A stretch of 64,000 nucleotides of DNA. Source: Patella vulgata (lineage: Eukaryota; Mollusca; Gastropoda; Patellidae). The DNA lies in NCBI RefSeq assembly GCF_932274485.2, contig NC_065885.2, forward strand, positions 3,896,001 to 3,960,000. Reading direction: 5' to 3'. A program made the position numbers and the translations under genes. How positions within the stretch are numbered: the first letter of the stretch is position 1; each line of letters begins with the position of its first letter. This document shows positions 1 through 9,931 of this stretch, piece after piece. The notes beneath the pieces are model-generated. The model was not told where the DNA came from and made no database searches. It saw only the letters and a list, made by a program, of their open reading frames with translations.

Positions 1-547
1 TACACACAGTCCATCCCCACCTAATCATACACTCAGTCCATCCCAATTAATCATACTCTCAGTCTACCCCACCTAATCATACACACAGTCCACCCCAACC
101 TAATCATACACACAGTCCTTCCCAACCTATTCATACACACAGTCCATCCTATCCTTATCATACACACAGTCCATCCCCACCTAATCATATACTCATTCCA
201 TCCCAATTAATCATACTCTCAGTCTACCCCACCCAATCATACACTCGGTCCATCCCAACCTAATCATACACACAGTTCATCCCCATCTAATCATATACAC
301 AGTCCATCCCAACCTAATCATACACACAGTCCATCCCAACCTAATCATACACTCAGTCCATCCCATCCTAATCATACACTCAGTCCATCCCATCCTAATC
401 ATACACACAGTCCATCCCCACCTAATCATACACTCAGTCCATCCCATCCTAATCATACACACAGTCCATCCCCACCTAATCATACACTCAGTCCACCCCA
501 ACCTAATCATATACATAGTCCATCCCCACCTAATCATACACTCAGTC
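1..547. repeat. 27-bp minisatellite array
   Basis: About 20 head-to-tail units of about 27 bp built on ACACAGTCCATCCCCACCTA followed by ATCATAC. Units alternate between variants (ACACAGTCC or ACTCAGTCC; CCCCACC, CCCAACC or CCCATCC). The array begins at or before the window edge. Because 27 is a multiple of three it reads as a 9-residue repeat on the minus strand, an artefact rather than a protein. Confidence 0.95.
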
Positions 548-630
548 CTGGACCTTAAACCTCCTCTTTCCCTCCTGCTCTCCCCCCCTCCCCTTCCCTT
601 CCTCCCTCCCCCAACCCTCCCCCAACCGAT
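548..630. repeat. Polypyrimidine tract
   Basis: C/T-rich low-complexity stretch directly after the minisatellite. No element ends were found. Confidence 0.7.
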
Positions 631-1520
631 TGATACAATAATCATACCCACAAACTAGATGAATTGGTAAATTTTTATCTGGGGCAACTTGAATTAGTTA
701 TATGAATATAGAAAAAAAAAGGTTTATATTTGACCTTAATTAGTGGTTGTGTGGTGCGTAGAACTGTGTTTAATATATCAATAGATACTTACATTATTCA
801 AGTGTTATTATTTGAAAATCTTTAATCAGAATGAAAGTAGATACATAAAAAACGCTGCACTTAAGTGTCTGTAGTAATGGTGCAGAAGAACGCATTACTC
901 GACAGCCATAATAATAAGAGCAATTCCTAGACACCAGGGCAACAGATAATTTCAACACGTAATTTGAACATAAATATTTAATTCTCAAACCATTAGCACA
1001 TATACTGTGGTTTGGAAATTGATGATAACGAGGAAGTAGGCTGGAAACAATCTCGATACACACACACACAACATATTATAAACCCTCCATAAATCTGTCA
1101 ATAATTTGAATAGTGAATACTTGATTTAATACGAATTGTCTATGTGATCGCAAGATCTATAATCCTTTGATATTAAATGAACTTCAATTTAAAAACTGAG
1201 TGATATGAAAGTAAAAAAAAAAAAAATGTTGTAAAATGTTAAATTCCAATCTTAATTTGATTTTCCATAATATTATTTGCTAATGGCATACAAATCAATG
1301 AAATAATGTTTTTTTAACGAAATAGAAAAAAAATGTGAAGAGAAAAATATTTAATAGAGTAGCTGTCTTTCGTTTTACTGCCAAGTTTTTAGGTGCCGTC
1401 AGTTTTTTATGTTTTTAGGTGGGCGTATATATATTATCATTACCTTGGGAATCAAAGATTGATTAGTCAGTTAACGTATTGTAATAGGAAGTGCAGGAGT
1501 ACCGCATTATACATAAACAA
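631..1520. other. No feature recognised
   Basis: AT-rich DNA with a short (CA)n at about 1057-1071. No convincing exon, repeat family member or RNA gene was seen. Confidence 0.5.
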
Positions 1521-1525
1521 AACGT

Positions 1526-1816
1526 CACACTGATCAGCAGTGAATATTCGATAGGCTGCTACAATCACTGATAGGGATGACATCACATTAATCAGCAGTG
1601 AATATTCAATAGGCTGCTACAGTCACTGACAGGGATGACATCATACTGATCAGCATTGAATATTCGCTTGGCCGCTACAATCACTGATAGGGATAACATC
1701 ACACTGATCAACAGTTAATATTCACTAGGCTGCTACAATCATTGATAGGGATGACATCACACTGATCAGCAGTGAATATTCACTAGGCTGCTACAATCAC
1801 TGATAGGGATGACATC
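1526..1816. repeat. 58-bp tandem repeat, five units
   Basis: Five diverged units containing GATCAGCAGTGAATATTC, AGGCTGCTACAATCACTG and GGGATGACATCAC in the same order. Confidence 0.9.
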
Positions 1817-1867
1817 AGCATGGCTTAATCAGCCCCCAATATTAACTTCTTTCCTCCTGCAAATTAA

Positions 1868-2029
1868 AAGATCCCTTGGCAGCTGGAATTCGATATAAGG
1901 ATAGGCCAGAGTGCCGTTGCCCGGGCAAAATTTCCCTCATAACACACTGTATGGCGTATGCCCGTCTTCATTAACCCAGTTCGGAGCAGAACAGTAGGAC
2001 GTTAAACCCCATTTCATTTCATTTCATTT
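1868..2029 (+). mobile_element. SINE-B, 3' portion
   Basis: Carries the SINE-B 3' body (GGCAAAATTTCCCTCATAAC, GTATGGCGTATGCCCGTC, AGCAGAACAGTAGGACG) and ends in TTAAACCCC plus (ATTTC)n. The tRNA-like head and central domain are absent. Confidence 0.85.
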
Positions 2030-2145
2030 CTGGCAAACAGCATCAAAAGGAGTGATCATGACATGGATGCTGTCCTGGTTTTTTTTTTGCATATCTTTAC
2101 ACATAAACTGTTGTAGAGGTTTTGTATTTTATTAATTGTGGGGGG

Positions 2146-2377
2146 GTTGGATGGCTAAATGGTTAATCATGGATTCGATTCCCTGGTTGTATGTGACAAG
2201 GAGTAGGGTCGCCTGTCCAACCTCCTGGGGGTTTTCTCCAGGTCCTCCGGTTTCCTCCCACTGCTAAAGACCCTGACGCACAAGTGAATTATTGATATAA
2301 AATTGTACAATATGTTAGTCCCAAAATAACCTAGTTGGGGTTGAGTGGATGTTAAACTCCATCATTTCATTTCATTC
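2146..2377 (+). mobile_element. SINE-A copy
   Basis: Has an A-box-like TGGCTAAATGGTTAA and a B-box-like GATTCGATTCCC followed by the SINE-A body. Unusually it ends in ATTTC repeats instead of (TC)n. The part between the A and B boxes is shortened. Confidence 0.85.
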
Positions 2378-2717
2378 AATTGAAAACCTTTATAGATTGC
2401 TTGGAAACTTGCCTGCTGTGAGTTTGCGCTTTGCTGCCTGACAACCCATATTTGTTTTTTTCAGGGCATGTTAAAAAATTCTAAGATTATATTTATGTAA
2501 TTAATACCGATAAACTGATAATATGATATCTTTTAATAACTATTAATAAGAATTCCTGGACGTTTGTTTTTTTATCACATGATGCACATCTGTTTTCATT
2601 AGTCCAGTTGGTTGATGAAGTAAAGTATTTAATTTCATTTATAAGCTCAAAATTGATCATTTTAGTTGCATTTCTATTCTGTACTAATACCATATTCCCT
2701 TTACAACAAGAACCAAG

Positions 2718-3066
2718 GGGGGGGGGGGGGAGGGAAAGAGAACGAGAGAGAGAGGGAGAGTGAGCGAGGGAGGAGAGAGAGGGCTGAGGTAGAGAGGGAC
2801 AGTGTGGGAGAGGGAGGGGAGGGAGAGAGAGAGATATCCACTTGACACAAACCTGATCATTTTGGGACTAACATATGGTTCAATTTCAGTTCAATAATTC
2901 CCTTCTGCATAGGGCTCTTTAGCAGTGGGAGGAAACCCACGAGGTTGGACAGATGACCCTACTTTTTGTCACATACAAACGGGGAATTCAAACCACGCCA
3001 GTTGACTCAATGACAGATCTTATGATAAAACGTGCATGCACTAACCATTTGGCCATCTAACCCCCT
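2718..3066 (-). mobile_element. SINE-A copy with long (GA)n tail
   Basis: Minus-strand SINE-A. The purine-rich tail is at 2718-2838, the body runs from ATCCACTTGACACAAAC, and the head ends at the reversed A box near 3045-3060. The tail carries a G11 tract and non-GA interruptions. Confidence 0.85.
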
Positions 3067-3099
3067 AAGAAAGCGAAGGATGGTGTACAATGTTTTAAT

Positions 3100-3804
3100 C
3101 AGATTGCAATAGTACGGTCAGATTGTGCATTTAGTAATCTGTCCGAGTTTCTCAACCAAAAGTGGCGGGAGTTGGATGTCCGAATGGTTAGTACGTGCAC
3201 GCTGTATCATAAGGTCTGTCATTGAGTCAACTGCTGTGGTTTCGAATCCCCAGTTGTACGTGACAAGGAGTAGGGTCGCCTGTCCAACCTTGTGGGTTTT
3301 CTCCGGGTCCTCCGGTTTCTTCCCACTGCTAAAGACCCCTACTTGCAAGTGAATTATTGAAATGAAATTGAACCATATGTTAGTCCCGAAATGACCTAGT
3401 TTCTGTCAAGTGGATGTTAAACGCAATTTCACTCCCTCTCTCTCAGCCGAAAAATTATACATCGAATACATGCTTTGAAAATCTGAACGTGACATGAATA
3501 ATATTAATTGCTAAATTTAATAATGTTACCAAGTTTCTCAACCAAAAGGTGATACAATGAAACCCTATTAATTGCTGCATTTAATAATTTATATGAGTTT
3601 TCCGACGGAAAACTGATACACTTGAGGCTTGCTTTGAAAATCTGGAATCGGCATGAATAATTTTAATTGGCAAATATAATAATTTATCTAACTTTTTCAC
3701 CAAAAGTCGATACTCTTGAAACCTTTGAAAATAATGAATAACACTAATTGCCGAATTTAATCATCTATTATTTTTCTCGACAAAAGATGATACACTAAAT
3801 ACCT
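3100..3804. repeat. Diverged ~100-bp tandem repeat split by a SINE
   Basis: About four to five units share GAGTTTCTCAACCAAAAG, TGATACA, TTTGAAAAT, TGAATAATATTAATTGC and TTTAATAAT. One partial unit precedes the SINE-A at 3168 and the rest follow it, so the SINE landed in an existing array. The block is duplicated at 4528-4873, and a shorter diverged version lies at 8855-8962. Confidence 0.8.
3168..3446 (+). mobile_element. SINE-A copy
   Basis: Nearly complete head and body with a short CT tail. From 3235 onward it matches the 3' half of the SINE-A at 4233-4515. It marks the left boundary of the 1,069-bp duplication. Confidence 0.9.
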
Positions 3805-4186
3805 GAAATGAAATGAAATGCACTGAAATTTGGTTTAACGTCCTACTGTTCTGTTCCGAACTGGGCTAATGAAGACAGGCATACGCCATACAGTGTGCTA
3901 TGTGGGAAATTTTGCCCGGACATTCGGCACTACGGCCTACTCTTATAACGAATTCCAACTGTCAAGGATCTTTTACGTGCACGCCAATGTGTACACGGGA
4001 CCTCGGTTTTTCATCCCATCCAAATGACTAGACAGCTGTCCTTGTCAGGCCCTCTGTCCTGCATCACAGACAAGGGGGAACCACGCTGGAAAATCTGGAT
4101 GAACTTTCTCGGCCAATGCAGGGATCGAACACCCGACCTCCAGGCTAGCGAGCCAGCGTCTTTCCCACTTAGCGGCGTGATCCCCT
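3805..4186 (-). mobile_element. SINE-B, complete, with 11-bp TSD
   Basis: Best reference copy of SINE-B. Read on the minus strand it has a tRNA-like head with an A-box-like GCTAAGTGGG and a B-box-like GGGTGTTCGATCCCTGC. A central domain follows (GACAAGGACAGCTGTCTAGT, then ACCGAGGTCCCGTGTACA). The 3' body is GGCAAAATTTCCC to AGGACGTTAAAC, with an (ATTTC)n tail. It is flanked by the direct repeat ACTAAATACCT at 3794-3804 and 4187-4197. The central domain resembles, from memory, the Meta-type domain of metazoan SINEs; that match is unverified. Confidence 0.95.
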
Positions 4187-4232
4187 ACTAAATACCTACT
4201 TTAACGTTCAAGATCAGGTTTGGCACTGGAAC

Positions 4233-4515
4233 AAGGGGGGTTGGATAGCCGAATGGTTAGCATGTGTACGCTGTATCATGAGGTCTGTCATTGAGTCAAC
4301 TGGTGTGGTTTCGAATCCCCAGTTGTACGTGACAAGGAGTAGGGTCGCCTGTCCAACCTTGTGGGTTTTCTCCGGGTCCTCCGGTTTCTTCCCACTGCTA
4401 AAGACCCCTACTTGCAAGTGAATTATTGAAATGAAATTGAACCATATGTTAGTCCCGAAATGACCTAGTTTCTGTCAAGTGGATGTTAAACGCAATTTCA
4501 CTCCCTCTCTCTCAG
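4233..4515 (+). mobile_element. Chimeric SINE-A at duplication junction
   Basis: The 5' part (to 4303) matches the SINE-A at 5309. The 3' part (from 4313) matches the SINE-A at 3168, including the diagnostic GAATCCCCAG and TTTCTGTCAAGTGGATG variants. This is the hybrid expected from unequal crossing-over between two SINE-A copies. Confidence 0.92.
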
Positions 4516-4873
4516 CCGAAAAATTATACATCGAATACATGCTTTGAAAATCTGAACGTGACATGAATAATATTAATTGCTAAATTTAATAATGTTACCA
4601 AGTTTCTCAACCAAAAGGTGATACAATGAAACCCTATTAATTGCTGCATTTAATAATTTATATGAGTTTTCCGACGGAAAACTGATACACTTGAGGCTTG
4701 CTTTGAAAATCTGGAATCGGCATGAATAATTTTAATTGGCAAATATAATAATTTATCTAACTTTTTCACCAAAAGTCGATACTCTTGAAACCTTTGAAAA
4801 TAATGAATAACACTAATTGCCGAATTTAATCATCTATTATTTTTCTCGACAAAAGATGATACACTAAATACCT

Positions 4874-5255
4874 GAAATGAAATGAAATGCACTGAAATTT
4901 GGTTTAACGTCCTACTGTTCTGTTCCGAACTGGGCTAATGAAGACAGGCATACGCCATACAGTGTGCTATGTGGGAAATTTTGCCCGGACATTCGGCACT
5001 ACGGCCTACTCTTATAACGAATTCCAACTGTCAAGGATCTTTTACGTGCACGCCAATGTGTACACGGGACCTCGGTTTTTCATCCCATCCAAATGACTAG
5101 ACAGCTGTCCTTGTCAGGCCCTCTGTCCTGCATCACAGACAAGGGGGAACCACGCTGGAAAATCTGGATGAACTTTCTCGGCCAATGCAGGGATCGAACA
5201 CCCGACCTCCAGGCTAGCGAGCCAGCGTCTTTCCCACTTAGCGGCGTGATCCCCT
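4874..5255 (-). mobile_element. SINE-B, duplicated copy
   Basis: Second copy of the SINE-B at 3805-4186, carried by the 1,069-bp duplication together with its TSDs (4863-4873 and 5256-5266). It is not an independent insertion. Confidence 0.95.
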
Positions 5256-5308
5256 ACTAAATACCTACTTTAACGTTCAAGATCAGGTTTGGCACTGGAA
5301 CAAGGGGG

Positions 5309-5557
5309 GTTGGATTGCCGAATGGTTAGCATGTGTACGCTGTATCATGAGGTCTGTCATTGAGTCAACTGGTGTGGTTTCAATTCCCTGGTTGAATGTG
5401 GCAAAGAGAAGGGTCACTGTCCAATCTCAAGGGTTTTCTCCGGGTCCTCTGGTTTCCTCCCACTGCTAAAGACCCCTACGCACAAGCGAATTATTGAAAT
5501 AAAATTGAACCATATGTTAGTCCCAAAATGACCTAGTTTGTGTCAAGTTGTGGTTAA

Positions 5558-5593
<36 letters not shown>

Positions 5594-5594
5594 G
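5309..5594 (+). mobile_element. SINE-A copy with (TC)n tail
   Basis: Complete head and body and about 35 bp of (CT)n. It is the right-hand partner of the crossing-over that made the 1,069-bp duplication. Confidence 0.92.
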
Positions 5595-6264
5595 TCTCTT
5601 TGACCGACTCTGACTTTTTCCCAAATTTTCATGGAATTGAACCTTTCTACCACAGATGGTGCATCATGTGGCAAACTCTTGCTCAAAAGCATTTATAAGG
5701 TTCACCATGGACTTAAACTCTCTCTCTCTCTCTCTCGCTATCTCTCTCTCTCTCTCTCAGCACTGGGACATTTTATATTTAGACTATAATGAATAATGTT
5801 TTATGATGAAGTTAGACATGTAGTTGATCAACTCAAGGTTACTTGTATCATGATTAGCCTAGTTCATTACCCACCAATATTGATTCCTATGTTCGACATA
5901 CATCATTAAATTACGCCCAAATGTTACTGCCTTGGGTAGAACAACAGTTCCTCATTGATTTCAGTTACAACTTTATTTTCTTCATGAATGTATCCTCCAC
6001 GACATAATCAATGATGTGTTTCTCTTCACCCGTTTCATACTTCTACACGTACCTACTATGAATTCGCATGTACATACATCGGTGTATATGCTATAGTGTA
6101 AACTAGAATTGCACACTGAAAGGATAAATGAAATAGCACTATTGATTTCCGTTAGCATGTGATGTAAGTACATATTTCTTTTCAAGTTTTATATTGACAT
6201 AAATATATAGGATTATTAAGTACAGATTATGTAGATTTAAGCTGAAGCATGTGGTTTACTCCAT
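5595..6264. other. Unassigned, with (CT)n at 5719-5759
   Basis: The stretch AAGGTTCACCATGGACTTAA directly before the (CT)n tract might be the end of another SINE. Nothing was recognised in 5760-6264. Confidence 0.4.
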
Positions 6265-6274
6265 ATGATGTGAA

Positions 6275-6600
6275 GGGGAGTTGGATGACTGAATGGTTAG
6301 CACGTGCACACTGTATCATAAAGTCTGTCATTGAATCAACTAATGTGGTTTCGATTCCCTGGTTGTACGTGACAAGGAGTAGGGTCGCGTGTCCAACCTC
6401 ATGTGTTTTCTCAGGGTTCTCTGGTTTCCTCCCACTACTAAAGACCTCTACGCGCAAACGAATTATTGAAATAAAATTGATCCATGTGTTTGTCCCGAAA
6501 TGACCTAGTTTGTGTCAGTGGATGTTGACCTCTCTCTCTCTCTCTCGCTCTCTCTCTCCCTCTCTCTCTCTCTAGTCTCTCTCTCTCTCTCTCTGTGTTA

Positions 6601-6637
<37 letters not shown>

Positions 6638-6649
6638 AACCTCTCTCTC

Positions 6650-6680
<31 letters not shown>

Positions 6681-6684
6681 GTTA

Positions 6685-6721
<37 letters not shown>

Positions 6722-6723
6722 TC
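6275..6723 (+). mobile_element. SINE-A with 10-bp TSD and 190-bp compound tail
   Basis: Direct repeats ATGATGTGAA at 6265-6274 and 6724-6733 bracket the element, so the whole long tail belongs to the insertion. The tail (about 6531-6723) is (CT)n interrupted at intervals by GTTGACC or GTTAACC, echoing the end of the SINE body (GTTAAACC). The A and B boxes are intact. Confidence 0.95.
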
Positions 6724-6813
6724 ATGATGTGAATAAATGAGATAACTGCCTGTAGTGAAAGAATATCTTGGTCCTTTGCTAAAACTATACTTGGCAAGGG
6801 ACAATGTATAGTC

Positions 6814-6948
6814 ATTCGGATCGGATGAAAAACAGAGGTCCTGTGTAGTCATTGGGGTGCATATAAAAGAACCCTTGACAGTTGGAATTCGATATAAAAG
6901 TAGGCTGTAGCGCTTTTGTCCAGACTAAATTTCCCTCATAACACATTA
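6814..6948 (+). mobile_element. SINE-B fragment
   Basis: Contains CATTCGGATCGGATGAAAAA, CAGTTGGAATTCGATATAAA and AAATTTCCCTCATAACACA. Both ends are truncated. Confidence 0.8.
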
Positions 6949-7017
6949 ACCACTATTTTATTTTATTGTGTTTTAATGCTTTTACTTTTGTGTTTTTAAT
7001 ACAGAACGAATCGCGGA

Positions 7018-7090
7018 CACAAATTATTGAAATAAAATTGAATCATAAGTTAGTCTCAAAATGACCTAGTTGGTGTCAAGTGGACATTGA

Positions 7091-7134
<44 letters not shown>
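7018..7134 (+). mobile_element. SINE-A 3' fragment with (TC)n
   Basis: Begins at the ACAAATTATTGAAATAAAAT segment of SINE-A and runs through AAATGACCTAGTTGGTGTC to a 45-bp (CT)n tail. Confidence 0.85.
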
Positions 7135-7136
<2 letters not shown>

Positions 7137-7221
7137 ACAGAAGATAGGTGTACGACAACCCACACCTGGCTGTAATATATACCGAAAAATACAGAAAAAA
7201 ATCTGAAAAATATTACAAATA

Positions 7222-7337
7222 CTTCATATTCTTATCTGGAGAGCATACACAATAAATACTATCAGTGTAGATTGGAATAACCAGACGCTAGAGATTGCTA
7301 TTCGATTGACACTTCTGGCGTATATCGCGGAACATTC
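7222..7337 (-). repeat. MITE-E internal fragment
   Basis: Matches the middle of MITE-E (CATATTCTTATCTGGAGAGC, GCTAGAGATTGCTATTCG, ACTTCTGGCGTATATCGC) in the orientation of the 16725 copy. Neither terminus is present. A (CT)n run follows. Confidence 0.8.
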
Positions 7338-7339
7338 TC

Positions 7340-7371
<32 letters not shown>

Positions 7372-7454
7372 CTTTTAGTTATAATTTGGAAAAAGAATAT
7401 TCTTTTAAAATTTAAAATACCTTATTGCAATATTGCAGTGCGTTTGATATATTT

Positions 7455-7922
7455 GAGGGGGGTCACAGTGGGTCAGTGGGTAAGGTACTGGCCCCGGTGT
7501 TGGTCGAGATTTCCCCGTGTGATTTCCATGTGCCTGGTGTGAGACGAAGGGCCTGACAAGGATAACAGAGGTCCTGTGTACACATTCACTGGTGTGCATG
7601 TAAATGAACCCTTGGCAGTTGGAATTCGACATAACAGTAGCTGGGCAAAATTTAATAATAATAATAATAATAATATCTTTATTTAAGAATGGTAAAGGAT
7701 TAGGCTGTGGGAGCCTTTCTACCATCCTGCCCTTCATGAAAAATATAATACAATAGATGATAAATATGTAGCTTTAAACGCTGGAGTAAGGCGGGAGACA
7801 TCAGTAGTGGTACCATTTCTAGGCAAAATTACCCTCATAGCATACTGCATGGCACACGCCCGTCTTTATCAGCCCAGTCAGGATGAAAACAGTAGGACGT
7901 TAAACCCCATTTCATTTCATTT
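7455..7922 (+). mobile_element. SINE-B interrupted by a LINE-like insertion
   Basis: The head starts GGGGTCACAGTGGGTCAGTG and the 3' half resumes at 7822 and ends in (ATTTC)n. The two halves are separated by the 169-bp insert at 7653-7821. A SINE-A body follows without a gap. Confidence 0.9.
7653..7821 (-). mobile_element. 5'-truncated retroelement 3' end with 9-bp TSD
   Basis: Flanked by GGCAAAATT at 7644-7652 and 7822-7830. On the minus strand it ends in AATAAAGATATTATTATTAT, a simple (TTA)n tail after an AATAAA-like signal. That is typical of a 5'-truncated LINE-type insertion made by target-primed reverse transcription. No ORF remains, so the clade is unknown. Confidence 0.8.
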
Positions 7923-8104
7923 CTTGTATGTGACAAGGAGTAGGGTCGCTTGTTCAACCTTGTGGGTTTTCTCTGTGTCCTCCGGTTTCCTCCCACTGCT
8001 TAAAGATTCATGAATTATTGAAATAAAATTAAACCATGCGTTAGTTCCGAAATGACCTAGTTTGTGTCGAGTGGATGTTAAACCCCATTTCTCTCTCTTT
8101 ATCT
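7923..8104 (+). mobile_element. SINE-A, 5'-truncated
   Basis: Starts within the head at TTGTATGTGACAAGGAGTAG and carries the normal body and a CTCTCTC end. It abuts the (ATTTC)n tail of the preceding SINE-B. Confidence 0.85.
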
Positions 8105-8700
8105 TTTCTTGATACATTTGAGAAGTTTATAAAGAATCTCTGATAGAAAACCATTTACCACGTTTAAACACAAACTGATATCATGAGTTATAGACATTGA
8201 CCTTTACGAGATTGATTGGCTAATATGACTTGGACTTGAGTAGATTCCGTTATTCTTTAATCATTGATTAGATTTAATCTCTTAGTAGCCGAGTTAATCG
8301 CACAGTTAACGCTAACGTTGCCACGATCGGTGATCAACGAGTAACACGACCAAGACTACTCCTCGTAGACCAATTGACACGTCTGCCGTAATGAGAAGTA
8401 ATCTCCGAAGACTCGGAACAAGGTTAAAAGAACAATGAAGAATCTTGACTTTAATCAATAAACTTTTCCCTCCTAAGATAACAGCCAGCTCATCATTCTG
8501 TCAGTTCCCCTGTCTTTGTACTGTCGTAATAACAGCCAGCTCATCATTCTGTCAGTTCCCCTGTCTTTGTACTGATGTGATAAATGTTTTTTTTTTGAGT
8601 GTTAAAGTGTCATGTTAGTTTTTTTTAAATTTGATCACAGACAACCGATACTTTGTGATATAATTTTTTTGGGGGTTTTAGGTTAGTAACTTTGATTTGA
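8105..8700. other. No gene; short 51-bp tandem duplication
   Basis: At 8478-8579 a 51-bp unit (ATAACAGCCAGCTCATCATT...) occurs twice in tandem, nearly identical. The rest is AT-rich and unassigned. Confidence 0.6.
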
Positions 8701-8706
8701 AAGGCA

Positions 8707-8847
8707 TTTCGGGGTGTTGCATGACCAAATGGTTAGTGCATGCTTTTGAGTCAACTTGCGTGGTTCTGATACCCATGTTGCACATAACAAGGAGTAGGGT
8801 CGCCTGTCCCACCTTATGGGTTCTCTTCAGGTCCTCCGTGTCTCTCT
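8707..8847 (+). mobile_element. SINE-A, degenerate, deleted
   Basis: Head with ACCAAATGGTTAG and body to GGTCCTCCGTGTC, then CTCTCTC. The middle of the body and the usual 3' end are missing. Confidence 0.75.
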
Positions 8848-8854
8848 CTCAACA

Positions 8855-9326
8855 AACGTTGATACACTTGAAACCTAAACCTTTGAAAATAATGAATAAC
8901 ACTAATTCGGGAATTTAATCATCTATTATTTTTCTCGACAAAAAATGATACACTAAATACATGAAATGAAATGAAATGAAATGAAACTGGGTTTAACGTC
9001 CTACTGTTCTGCTCCGAACTGGGCTAATGAAGACGGGCATACACCATACAGTGTGCTATCAGGGAAATTTTGCCTGGTCAGCGGCACTATGGCCTACTCT
9101 TATATCAAATTCCATCTGCCAAGGTATCTTTTATGGGACCTCGTTTTTTTGTCCCATCCGAACGACTAGACAGCTGTCCTTTGTCAGGTCCTCCGTCCTG
9201 CATCACTGACAAGGGGGAATCATGCCGGAAAATCTGGATGAACTTTCTCGGCCAATGCATGGATCAAACACCTGACCTCCATGCTAGCAAGCCAGTGTCT
9301 TACCCACTTAGCCACCGTGACCCCCT
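8855..9326 (-). repeat. Older third copy of the array-plus-SINE-B segment
   Basis: 8855-8962 matches the right end of the ~100-bp array at 3710-3804, and a minus-strand SINE-B (8963-9326) follows at the same junction (ACTAAATACATGAAATG). The expected TSD on the far side is missing, so similarity stops near the end of the SINE. It is clearly more diverged than the two tandem copies. Confidence 0.8.
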
Positions 9327-9386
9327 GATGGTCTGACAAACCAAGGCCCCATGTTAGCATACACGTAAAAGAACCCTTGACGGACG

Positions 9387-9475
9387 GTCGCGTCAGAAGT
9401 CATACGAGCAGCTTTTGAACCTTTGACATCTGACATATTCGACTAACCAATCAGCGTCGATGTTTTTAGATATTA
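9387..9475. repeat. MITE-F internal fragment
   Basis: Shares AGCAGCTTTTGAACC and ACCAATCAGCGTCGATGTTT with the MITE-F copies at 27743 and 54539. No terminal repeats. Confidence 0.6.
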
Positions 9476-9780
9476 TTGTAGAATTTAAGTTTATCAGTTA
9501 TCTGAAATAACTGTGAAAATATGATATTTAATTATCACTGTTGAACTATTAATAATGTAGGAAGCTTTAAATACTTGTCACTCTGTTCCAAACACCTTGT
9601 CCAGGTAGGCTTAACTGTCCTTTGAATTTGAGAGTGAGTTAGAATTAATAATGTGAGAGTTATTATATTCTTTGTGATCTGTTGTTTTCTATAAATAATT
9701 TATATTTTGGATGACCATGAAATAGGTCTACTTTATTTGGTTTATCAATTGTCAGACAGTAAAGACATCTTCTTAGCATG

Positions 9781-9866
9781 GTATCTGATTAAAACACAGA
9801 TCCTGTTTTGTTTCATTTTTTATAGTTGAAAATTTTGTTTTACCTGTGTTTACTACACTAGGTTTA
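9781..9866. repeat. MITE-F terminal fragment
   Basis: Contains the MITE-F terminal sequence CTGATTAAAACACAGATC and the adjacent TTTATAGTTGAAAATTTTG and GTGTTTACTACACTAGG. It is cut off after about 85 bp. Confidence 0.65.
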
Positions 9867-9931
9867 CATCTGTAATAATTGACCGATCATTTAGGTAATT
9901 TGTATAATCATCTCATGGTTCGGTTATTGAA

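Larger units (their letters stand above)
3235..5381. repeat. 1,069-bp near-identical tandem duplication
   Basis: Copy 1 runs from 3235-3243 to 4304-4312 and copy 2 from there to 5373-5381; every landmark checked is offset by exactly 1,069 bp. I saw one mismatch by eye (position 4236 A against 5305 T). Each copy contains half a SINE-A, the ~100-bp tandem array and a complete minus-strand SINE-B. The breakpoints fall inside SINE-A at the shared 9-mer TGTGGTTTC. Confidence 0.95.

Noticed and set aside
277-651. 124-codon open frame with a repeated CMIRxGWTE motif
   Set aside because: It is the translation of a 27-bp minisatellite; no start context, splice site or homology supports a protein.
3118-3352. 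Recurrent open frames reading like VGVFSSGRKPEDPEKTHKV or WMAEWLARARCIIRSVIEST
   Set aside because: They recur at every SINE-A copy on either strand and are the SINE body in translation, not a protein family. The same holds for the GMKWGLTSYCSAPTGL-type frames in SINE-B.
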